The notes under the pieces were generated by a model. That model saw only the letters and a program-made list of their open reading frames with translations. It was not told the DNA's origin and did no database searches. A program made the translations under genes and the position numbers. Shown here in pieces: positions 20,346 through 31,186 of a stretch of 64,000 nt of DNA. Origin of the DNA: Bombyx mori (taxonomy: Eukaryota > Arthropoda > Insecta > Lepidoptera > Bombycidae); contig NC_085107.1 of the NCBI RefSeq assembly GCF_030269925.1, forward strand, positions 5,208,001 to 5,272,000, in the 5' to 3' direction. The number at the start of each line of letters is the position of its first letter. The first letter of the stretch is position 1.

Positions 20346-23300
20346 TACGGACTTTAAAAAATAGAGATACCCGTCATTGATAGTAATAGTATTAAGCATG
20401 TTTACAGTAGGTACATTCATTGAAAATGCATATCGTACAGCGTAGAATGTTAACGTTTTTAAGAAAGTTAGTTAAGGATTTTCATTGGAGGTTCAAGAAA
20501 CTCATTTATGTAAAGAACTTTGACATATTTACAATATTAATACTTTACATATTTTTTTTTACTTCGTCAACTAATCCACGACTCTTGACAAATCAAATAA
20601 TTTACTCTCAATAACAAACAAATTTAAACATAATTAAATCTACTTTTACGTGTGAATATCTTGTTTTTTGTATTGTGGTTTTATTATTATTGACGTTTCA
20701 AATACTTTACAGTTTTCGGTCGACCACCAACAAGATTGAACCGTAAAAGTAGTCTTAATTAAGTTTCGCGGTTCGCAAAAATCAAAGGGTATACAAGACC
20801 AAAAGAAATAAGAAATAACCCAGCTTTTACGTTCACGCTACAAATTATTTTCAAGTGTACTTGTCCAGAAAGGTATTGATCAAAAACATCTATTTTAAAA
20901 TTGGATGTTTTGTCACTCACTCGCAATAGAATTCTCGCTCACAAACTTACTCGGTGAAAGGAACTGAAACGACTGTAAAACCAGTCCACTTCTTTTATAA
21001 CGTCAAAGATATCCCGGGGATTTGACGCCAAAGCAAACGAAGCTTGTTGCAATGCTCCATACATCCAGACCAGCTTAATGAGATCGCCCCAAATATTACG
21101 TGTAGGAAATTCCACTGGTTTTGAAATTTTTCAATTCAGAATATATTTTAAAACGTAGTATTCGAATGTTTGAGAATGAACATTTCACCTATTACTGATA
21201 TAAGGAGTTGGTTATTTTTAAGTTTGCTTTTGAAATACGGCTTTTTAAGAGTACAGATGCATATTGTATCGGAATAGAATGAGTGAAATTAACTGTTATT
21301 TTATATAGGAAGACATTCGCGTATTTGGCAAATAATTATTTCGAAATTCAGAAAGAGTACGAATGCATGGTACTAGAAATATTTTGTTTCTCTTTTTGTA
21401 TTTCAAGTGTTTTTAAATTACGTTAAATCTGTTTGCTGATAAACGCTATTAAAAGCTGAATATGCGCAGAATATATTCTCGCGAAATTCTGAAGTTCACT
21501 GTAAAATTCTATTGTAAAATTAAATTTCGTGCGCCATTCAATTATACAATGTATCGATACCACCGCTATGAGACCTTACAAATATTATGTCACATTAAAA
21601 TTCAATTAAGTTTGATCTACACATTTGTTGAATTTGATTTTACACATTCGATTTGTTGAATTTTCGTTTAGTGTATTGTAAGTTGAAAGTTCGCATTAAT
21701 TAAAGGAAATCATTGTTCGTTAGTTAATGTATTTATTGTTTGATTTCGACATGTTGTTCTAATAATATCCGATGTGAAAACCTACAAGCTCTACGTATGT
21801 ATACATATTCTGTATATCAGGTCGCCCAATTTACTGCGTTATAAGCCCTTGAATGTTATAGTATAAGTCGTTTATAATAAACAATACTAATATATATGCT
21901 GGCATCTGATTATATTATAAAAATGTATGGTTTTTTAGTGTAGGATCGCAACAATTTGATATTACTTTAAGTTTAGATTAAGATTTTATATTTACAATTG
22001 TTTCCAATGAAACGTATTTTAATATTTTATCTTTACCGTACAGTCAATAATGAAAATGATGCGAAATATTATATTTACTTCTATTACGTTATGTTTTATG
22101 AGAATTTGAAACAAAAAAGGATGCATTTAAGTGACTTGTGATTATTTTTATTTCGAACTCTTATTAAGTTATGTTTTACAGTTTATCAATTAATTATATT
22201 ATGTTTAAACCGAAGAAACATAATAAATATTAGAGTTAATGATAAATATTTTTATAAGATTAATGTTTCTAGTCGAGGAAATCAATCTATGTGCATTCGA
22301 AGAAAATTATTTACACAATTCTTTTAAATTTTAAAGATACTAAATAATATGCTTCTCATTAAGAAATCACTTTATATTGTTAAATCATACACCAGTCAGG
22401 TATTGGATTTGTGTTTTTATTTAATCTAATCAATTTTGCATATCTATTTCGTTCAATTTTAAAACGTAAGGTAGTGCGATAAAGGCTATTATGCTAATTG
22501 AGACTTTAGAGCGCCATTCCTTAAATGTAATTAGAATGATGTTGATCTCGTTATTCAAAAAAATCCTGTATTAAGTCGATAAATGAATGGATTATATTCT
22601 TCTTAGCACTAATTTCAGTCTGCCTCATTTTCCCGTGACAATAGCTTACTACTATGTACAAAGAACAACGAAAATATTATGTATTTTAATAAATTTTATT
22701 CACATTTAAATGAAATAAAACTATTTTGCGAAAACCTTTATGGATTCCAACATCAAAGTTTTTATATTCCAATATCAAATTAAGTCCTTTTTTAACCGCT
22801 TCTGTTTGGGATTAAGGGATTTAACTCAATCGGAAACAAATAGTCTTGCAACAAATTTAATTTGTGACTGTTCATACATCTTTGTTACATTAATATTATG
22901 GTACAATTCCGTTATGATAGAAATAGTATTGCATGTCAATTCTGTAATAATTTAGTCAATTCATGAACAAAACCATTTTTATAATGATCTCGATTTTTGC
23001 ATTTATTATTATATCATGCTAGATTTAATCCCAAGGAATTTTAAATAAGTAGTGCTAATTTAGTTACATTTAATTGTTTAATTCCAAGAATTAATAACTA
23101 ATCCAATTTTTGATTTAAATGAAATTATTATTATGGCTCCGTTTTCAAATATACATCATTCAGTATGTCAATGGAATTTTTAACTCCATCTTGAAGCTAT
23201 TGTTACTTTTGATATTATTATTTTTATCAATGTTACAATTACAAACAGCATCGAAGTGTAAAATGATAGGATATTGAGTCTTTATAACACTCGCAGCTCA

Positions 23301-24465
23301 TACGTAAAGACTGATAAAACTAATATCCTTAATTTATCAATCGGATAACATCGAAGGATGCCATCTTGATTATTAGAAAAACAAAGTCTTCCATATAACG
23401 CCGCATTAAATGCTGATATTTCTTGGTTCCCGGCGTTACCATTTATCTTCACTCACTTCGTTATCACGTGACATCTTAATCTCAACTCAGACACATTTCG
23501 ATTCCCGTTTCGTCTACCGCCGTAACGAGTGTTTCCCAAAAGAAAATCTCCGATCTGTATTCATTTATTTGAAGAGTATGGTTTTAAATTTTACATTTGA
23601 TGATAAATCGTTCGTAAAATCTTACTTCTGTTTTATCTAAACCACGCGAGGATTAAATTTCATGCAAGCCAAATTTCAATCAAGACATCTTAAGAGATCT
23701 CGCAATCATGAAATACATATATGAATTAATAAATAATAATACATAAATGACGTAAATACAACTATATTTTTACATTTTTATTTCCCGTTTATCAAAAACG
23801 TCTTATATTTAAACAATACTAAAATAATAGTACGTCTAAAATGGTTTTTTTTTTAAATGTTCGAATCAACTAATTGGAGATTTTTTTTTAATACGAACAC
23901 GTATTATGTCACTAATAGTATATGAGAGCATAAGCGACATCATTATCAAACAGCTTTAGTATACAATGAATTTGTCCTCATAAAATTGATTACGAAATAG
24001 AGGACTCAATAAAATATTTTAAATTTGTATCATCAATACTTTATTAGTGATGAGATAGATATTTTTACGTAAAAAGTCTCTTGGAAAATCACTTTTTTAC
24101 ATTTTTCTATACACATTGCACTATTTACAATCGCTTTTTAATAAATTAGACGTGTTTTAAACCAACCGACCGATTATTTCGACCTGATAAAAGTTTACTT
24201 ACTTCGTTTCAATCCAAAGCACATGTTAAATTAAATTTAAATTGTACCATATATCTCTATTTTTACATTAATAGTGTATCATCATGTTATAGATATAAAG
24301 AAGTTCAATCCCAATAAAATATAATAAATTCGAGAAATAGAGAGAAAAAAAAAACGAGCGGTTGTTCTAAAGTCGTTAGCCAAAAAAGAATATTGAAAGA
24401 ATCGTAACATAGTTACTAACTTCGTAAGGTTAATGATAAGTATATTATTCTAGTCACTTACTTTT
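20346..24465. other. Transposon-poor intergenic DNA
   Basis: About 4 kb with no recognisable SINE, Helitron or LINE and no convincing coding frame; short frames of 64-76 codons lack domains. It lies between the end of gene A and the promoter of gene B and may hold regulatory DNA, but nothing specific is shown. Confidence 0.5.
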
Positions 24466-24765
24466 AGAACGAAGTTCCTTATCGCGCGTTGTGAAAGGGG
24501 GCTAGACGGAAAAAATTCTTACGAAAAGTTGTCACGACTTTTTAGATCCGTCATTCTGACCAATCAACGTGTAGGCGCTTATCGCGTGACATTGCTCGTA
24601 TCCGATTGGTCCGCGTAATGAGTACAGTTTCTCGAGATAGCGTTTCAACAATAGTAATTTAGTTCATAGTATTATTTTTTTCTTCTTCATAATGCCGTAA
24701 ATTATTATTATAACTTAAAAAAAAAATTACAATTCCTTCACTAATTAATCGAAAGGAACTTCGTT
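24466..24765. mobile_element. Possible MITE with 14-bp terminal inverted repeats
   Basis: GAACGAAGTTCCTT at about 24467-24480 is matched by its exact reverse complement AAGGAACTTCGTTC at about 24755-24768. The enclosed 300 bases are GC-richer than the flanks (GGGGGCTAGACGG, GATCCGTCATTCTGACC, CCGATTGGTCCGCG) and have no coding frame. This resembles a small non-autonomous DNA transposon. No target duplication was recognised, so a chance inverted repeat remains possible. Confidence 0.45.
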
Positions 24766-24768
24766 CCA

Positions 24769-27700
24769 TCCGGGTGTCCCTTGACACCTCTGAAGTTTTT
24801 TTTCTTACTAGCTAGTAATTAATTAAAGACAAATCGAAAGCAATACATTTGTACAAGTCTAGACATCTATTTATAACGTATAGATATTTTATTCGTAATC
24901 ATGTAATTAATTAGACATAAAATTATATTTAATGCGGAACTTTTCTACCTTTAGATTAACTAGATATATTTATAAAACAGAAAAAAAAGCAAAAAAATAT
25001 ATTTCTTAAATTAAAAGCAAGCCAAAAAAGTTGTTATACTCGTAGTTCATTGAGAAATTATAAAAAGCGAAAAAAAAATACATTACTAATCGATTCAAAA
25101 ATTAAACTCGTTCTTTTAATAAGACGGATAACTTTTCGACTATTCACGAAAATTAACGGATAATTAACATCCACATTGTCCGCATTAAAATGAAACCGCC
25201 GCGCGATTTAAGTTGTTCAAAGTGAATAACCGTAATGCACACACACATCGGAAATCATTTGACATTGTTGGACAAAATTAGCTTTGTTCAACCAACTGCG
25301 GTATCGGTTCGACCGTACCTGCACGGAAGGGTAGAACTTCAGACGAAAACTAAAAAAAAAAATTCCGATTTTCAATCCGTTGAATATATTGATTTTCGTA
25401 AGTTATCTAATATACAAAAAGTTCGAAGTATTCCGATTTAAAAGTGACAGCGCATTGTTTCAGAATAAAATATTTTATGAAGTTTTATTGTATAGAATAA
25501 ATATTTCATTGTATTAACTATTATAGGCGCCCTTATTTACCTTAAAACATCAAGAGGATAAGACATTTATGCATTTTTCTATCGTGTTTCTATTCGCGTT
25601 TGAGTCGTATACAATAAAATGACTCAAATAAGAATGCATTAAAATCAGTGCAATTCTAAAGAAAATTAATAACACCTTGGATTTCAGTAGTTGCGATGAG
25701 ATTAAATATCTGTAAATGGCATTAATTAATTCCGAATTCGATTACAACGATTGATCTAGATCTGATATAATTACACTATAGTAGTTTATACATTTTACAT
25801 ACCAGAGAAAATATTATATAACCTATAATTAAGAAATTTAGAGCTCTTATACTTTGGTCAGTTATTCAGAATATTTAGATGTTTTTAAACAACCCATTTA
25901 CTGTTAGCTAATAGACAATTTAGCGGCTTAATCTCGTAGCAAATTTGCTGTTGAAATTTTTTGACCCGGAAAACTGTTAAGTATTCTTAACATCAAATAG
26001 TTGTTTGAACAAAGTGATTATATGTTTAATTTTAAGCTGTTTAACTGTCATTATTAATGAATGAATTAGTCTCTAGGATTCATCATTGCAAATTAGTCTT
26101 GCGAAAATTTGATATTTATTGCAAATACGTACATATTACTGTGTCAAGCTGTTTATTAATAATTATTAAATACAAATGCTACATCATCTAGATTGTAAGA
26201 CGTTTTCGAACTTAAGCACTACACAATATTATTCATTAATAACACGGACAAAATATTTTAGGCGATTTATAATAAAATATTATTTAGAAATTTGCGATTA
26301 CGTAATATTTTAACTACCTATTTAATTCTAGACATTATTCAGTAACTAACTGGAGAATTTTTAATTCTTACCTCTTAAACGCGACTAAAGTTTTCAATCA
26401 GTCGTTTTTATAAATGAAAGACCGACTCATTAACTTGTCTAGTCGCACTAAACGCCATGAGACGTGCAATATTATAACCCCTAGTGCCCATAAACTGAGT
26501 GATCGACAATTCACTTATTAATTTCCGTAACGACTCCTAACTTATAACTTAAATTTTCATCATAACAAATACCTCAAAAAGACCAAAGCTCAGGCAATAA
26601 ACGGCACTTAATGTAGTGATATTGTCACCAAGAATAGGATAAGATTAAATAGTTTTTAATATAATGAATTCGCGTTTGTAGTTCCGTATGCAAATGCATG
26701 TTGAAAGAAGCTTCGACACAAACTCAAGTAATCAAGTATAGTGTTAGCGTTAGTGTCACGATTTTACGTCAAGGAACAATCTACGTGGTCACTCTAACTA
26801 GTAGGCTGTGGCTACGTGTTTGATAACGTTCTTGTAATTGTACGTGACTATCGTGTGCAACGGTTTACTACAAATGTAGGCGTCTCGCTATTGGCTGCAT
26901 TGAGTTATTAAGGCGGGAACGTGGCTTCCGCATTTCCGACGCTCACCCACATACATAAACGTTTCCTTCAAAAGATAATGTCAACTCGACGCCGAGATTG
27001 TTGGCTTTTCTTAAAATGCAATTCGTATGACGTCGCCATAATTAAACGTTATCCCAACAACAATTTTTACACAATACTACAACAGAAAAATGTGATTTCA
27101 AAACAAATAAAAAAAGGAAACAATAAGAAAATTTATTAGTCACCAAAATAAGATTAGTAAATTCAATGAATCTCGAATCCGTTTACAAATTCGTATTATG
27201 TTAACGAAATGGACCAGACAGCTTTGTTTCACAAGTAACTGTGTCGATATTTGAAATATTCATGCAGGCATGCCATTTGATTCATAATGTATCTTGACGT
27301 TTGCGCCTAATTTACAACTAAGCTGAGAACTTGTGTTTGAATGCTGTTAGTTCATCTAATGCTGAATACTCGATGTAACTTTCAATTGTTTCGTGTGTAG
27401 TTTTAATTTTTGTGGCACTAATAAAACTAGAAGCACTGACTAGTATTTAATGGCAACATTATGTTACTTAATTGTAAAAATACGTGTGTTGAAGTCATTC
27501 GTACGAATAAAGTTGTAGTAACAATATGTATTGGCGTTTCATTTCAGATAAAAATCCTTTTTAGGGAGTTCTTAAGATACTTAGAGAAGATAAATTGGAT
27601 TAACAGAAGTTATTCTCAATTTGAAAATAATGTTCTGATCTCTCGTTATGTACAATACCAATTTTATAAAGCATTGAATATGAAATCGGTGTTACTGTAA

Positions 27701-28338
27701 GTTTGAGATGATTTGACTTATTAATGCTCAATAATTTTCAGCTAAAACTCTATGAAAATCGTATCTACTGTTTTCTTTTCTTTTCTATCTACTGATAGTA
27801 ATCTCAAGGAGATATACTAGCTTCATCAAATGCATAGGCGAGCTCACGGAGCTCACTCAGCCTGATAGAATTTGCTAGCATCTGCTGTATTAGTATTTAT
27901 TGTATTAATGTATTAAATATATTCCACAAGATTTATTATCAAAAATTGAAAGAAACCAACAGTTATGTATAGTGTAATAAATCAATAGAACTGCTTACAT
28001 CAGTTTGTTTGTATCTCAAATTGCTAATGACCATCGAATGTAACCGATGTATCTAATGCACTGCAAAATATTAAAGTACTTTTACGTAAGTACATATGTA
28101 TATTTAATTTATTATTTATTGGGCAAATTGTGGATGTAGCGTAGTGCTTTTGACATAATTCATTCGCATTTCAAAGGCTACTTCAGTGTCTTACCGAGAA
28201 TACCGATCCTGATCTAAAAGAAAAAAAATCTAAAGCTTCTGGATTTATTCAGCTTGGGACAGCGTTCAATTTGAATTTAATTCAACAGCAGAAGAGCAGA
28301 ACAGCATTCAATTTGAATTCTTTTATTTTTATTTTATA
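24769..28338. other. Transposon-poor intergenic DNA
   Basis: About 3.6 kb of AT-rich DNA without credible genes. Frames of up to 79 codons have no domain or compositional support. A short GAGCTCAC-containing segment near 27840 faintly resembles the repeat at 45.6 kb but is too decayed to call. Confidence 0.45.
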
Positions 28339-28633
28339 CTAGTTGACCCGGCAGACTTCGTAGTGCCTCAATCTATAAATAAAAGACCTAAACTTTTGTA
28401 TATAATAAACATAAAAATAAGAAAAGGAATCCGTCCGACGGGGGACACATCAAAAGAAAAAGAAAATTGTTATATTTATTTAATTCCGAGCATTTTCATA
28501 TTTATCTACCTTTTAAACCTTTTCTGGACTTCCACAAATAATTCAAGACCAAAATTAGCCAAATCGGTCGAGCCGTTCTCGAGTTTTAGCGAGACTAACG
28601 AACAGCAATTCATTTTTATATATATATAAAAGA
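28339..28633 (-). mobile_element. Non-autonomous Helitron-like element (third subfamily)
   Basis: Minus-strand copy of the element at 18358-18645. CTAG at 28339-28342 is followed by TTGACCCGGCAGACTTCG, GGAATCCGTCCGACGGGG, CGTTCTCGAGTTTTAGCGAG and a (TA)n end at TCT (28631-28633 on the minus strand). An 88-codon + strand frame through it is an artefact. The two copies are roughly 90 percent alike by eye. Confidence 0.82.
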
Positions 28634-30609
28634 TTGATGAATATAATTTGAATTAAATTCAAATAGAATACCGTTCATACCGCTGTCGATAACGACGAAA
28701 TTATGAAGCGTGATTTTGCGGTAGGAAAAATTGATGCAATACTCGTAAACTTGGAAATACACTAACTCACACAAACACGTTCAATGGAATACAGGACAGC
28801 ACCAACAATGGAAAACAACACAGCGAACGTCAGGGCAAAAGGCCTCGTTTATTAATCGAATGTCAAACCGTAATTGACAAATTTGATTCTGTCCGCTGAG
28901 CTGGCTTGAAAATTCATAATTAACTGCTAATGTTTTGATGCATGCGAGCGTAGAGCGAAAATCGCAGATCAGCCAGCGCGCGTAATAATAACCTTTTGCC
29001 GATTGTACGATGAAATTAATTCCTCATCATAAATTCCGTGTCAGTTTGCATGCCGAAATGTCCTTGTTTTGGTCCGTATTACATCGTTGTTGAAGGGAAA
29101 ATTTCGATTCTAACCTATTGAATTCACTGTGAATAGTAATTTCGTGTTTACTTCATGAACTATGTTATAACACTTCTTTTTTATTACTAACTAAAAATAA
29201 AATTAAAATCGCTTTTTTTGCTTCAAATATGTCTTATACGGAAAATACTTTTTCAACTTTTTCTTAAATTTTTTTGTTCATAAAATCAAATTAAAAATGT
29301 TTATCGTTATTTCGCGATCAAAGAATACATAAATGCAGTCCGCGTTGACGTCTAAAGTTCCGGAAATGCAGTCGGGCCGCCCAACACTCTCCTACGAAGT
29401 AGGAAATATAAATAGGATGCTTCCCTATGAACACTTTAACTTTTTATTATACTTTAAAACCGCTATGTGAAGATGACATTTAAAAAAAAATGCAAAAAAA
29501 ATTCTATTCAAATTTGAAACTAAAAAAAAATTCTATTCAAATTCGAACCTAAAAAATAATAAGATGTGCTATAAGATATTTTTAGAAAATGTATGCTCTC
29601 GAAACCCCAGTGACACGGTTTAAATAATATTTCAAAATGGGTCAGACACAAGATCATTTGAAAATCAAAGTAGCATGGTGCAATGAACCTTGTTTTCTGA
29701 ACATTCGTAAGTATTTAACATTAATGTTATGGGTTTCCCAAGACCAACGTACTTAAAGAGAGCAAACCAAAAAAAAAAGTAAATTTAAAATTGTTATTTT
29801 GAAACTAAATGTCATATATACGCTATTATGACTAGCTCGCATTTTTAAAAAATACAAGGGTCAACTGTTTGAAAAAAAAACAGTTTTTCAAAAAAGTAAC
29901 TTGGATGACATTTACGGAACATCTCTAATGCGAACTTTGAGGAGTTTGTCAGAAAAATTGTTTAAAGTGCATCGGAACATATCGAGTGGAACGCGTTAAA
30001 ATTTTCTGCTTTAAAAACAAAATTATAGTTTTGACGAGGAGTTTGCTGACCGCACGACGTCAACTCACAGTCGCGATGCGAATTGTTGAATGAACAGGTA
30101 ACCGACCCCAGCTGTTTGCAGTCGGCATATGTATGAATGAATTTTAAATACGCGAATGTTTTCATAGTGCATCGCGCAGTTGCATTTCGTCGTGAGTCTG
30201 CATTGTGGGACGACTACAAAATTAGCGTCGAAAATAGACTCTGCGTTTCAGGAAGCTGAAAGAATATTAGATTTGTTGTAGGCTTTACAGTTACGCGGGA
30301 AAACATCAACGAGTTGTCTCAATAGGAAATTGGATGTGCTATGTTCTAAGAATAAACATAGTTCGGTGCTATGTAGTGATTAATCGGTTCAGTTAAACTC
30401 GAGTTCCCAGTGGAGAATTAAGCCACGTTACTTCAAAACAAGCTCGGTAAACTTTGGAAAAAATGCAGGTTATTTTTATACATTTTATTAAGTTTCACAT
30501 ATTGCCTTAACTAGTTTTATTTTTATTTTTATAACTTTTACTAAAGTTTCTTACGAGTTTGGAAACTTTCAAAACTTGTTGTGTGTTCAAACTTGAGTTG
30601 AATCGATTT
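28634..30609. other. Intergenic DNA upstream of the second Scratch-family gene
   Basis: No coding frame or confident transposon. A segment around 28870-29060 is less AT-rich and contains homeodomain-type TAATTA-like and ATGCAT motifs, which could be regulatory. Near 29496-29550 a 20-base phrase AATTCTATTCAAATT is duplicated. Function is unknown. Confidence 0.4.
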
Positions 30610-31011
30610 TAGATTTTAGGCGGGAAGTCGGCGAATCTTGCGTGTATTTAAAGGGTCGGGGCGAGAAGGTCGCGTGCGTGATGTGTCGTAGCTGCGTCCA
30701 CCGGTTGATATCTTAGGGTTCGACACTCGCATCGTCAAGTGTTGTTCGAAGTTGTCGTGGCGGGTAAAGTTTTGTGCGGACTGTACCGTACCACCCTCTA
30801 CCCACATCGATCGAAGCGGCGGCGCGCGCACCACTCCGGCCCCAATATAAACTGCGACCCTCACACCAAACCCTCACAACCGCAAGAGGACGCGCGCGAA
30901 CACCCGCTACGCCGCTCGCCCGGGGCGCCGCTCTTTTCTCTTTTCTCTCTTTTTCTCTGTACGTCTGTCTCTCACTAATGCGGCCGCGCTAAGGCCGATG
31001 CGGGCGCCGCG
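30610..31011 (+). promoter_or_regulatory. GC-rich promoter and 5' UTR of the second Scratch-family gene
   Basis: GC content and CpG density rise abruptly from about 30610. A TATTTAAAG box at 30645-30653 is a possible TATA element, with a possible initiator near 30731-30740 (ATCGTCAAGT). A pyrimidine-rich CTCTTTTCTCTTTTCTCTC tract occurs at 30931-30950. Two upstream ATGs precede the coding start: ATGCGGCCGCGCTAA at 30978-30992, a four-codon frame, and the ATG at 30998, which overlaps the coding start out of frame. They may reduce translation. The transcription start is inferred only. Confidence 0.5.
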
Positions 31012-31186
31012 ATGCCGCGCTGCCTCATGGCTAAAAAGTGGAAGGTGGCCCCGGTGCCGGAGGTGGTCGAGGAGTCTGACGAGGAAATCGACGTGGTGGG
31101 TGAGGGCCGCGGTCGAAGTCCTGCACCTGCGGCAACGGCCCCGGGGCCTTCGCCGCGCGATCCAGAGCCCACGCTCCTCTACAACG
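31012..31186 (+). CDS. Scratch-family SNAG-domain first coding exon
   Basis: This exon encodes 58 residues plus the first base of the next codon. It begins MPRCLMAKKWK, the SNAG-type extreme N-terminus by which Snail/Scratch/Gfi proteins recruit co-repressors. SNAG must sit at the N-terminus, which fixes the ATG at 31012 over the earlier out-of-frame ATG at 30998. An acidic stretch (VVEESDEEIDVV, residues 17-28) and a Pro/Ala-rich tail ending PTLLYN follow. The exon ends at a strong donor, G|GTGAGT (GT at 31187), in phase 1, the same phase as the zinc-finger exon at 18735. No finger exon follows in the remaining 32.8 kb, so intron 1 probably extends past the window. Since the only finger exon here lies upstream, this is most simply a second, tandem Scratch-family gene. 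Paralogue identity is not resolved. Confidence 0.85.

Noticed and set aside
28363..28629. 88-codon + strand frame
   Set aside because: Lies wholly inside a minus-strand Helitron-like element and has no known domain.
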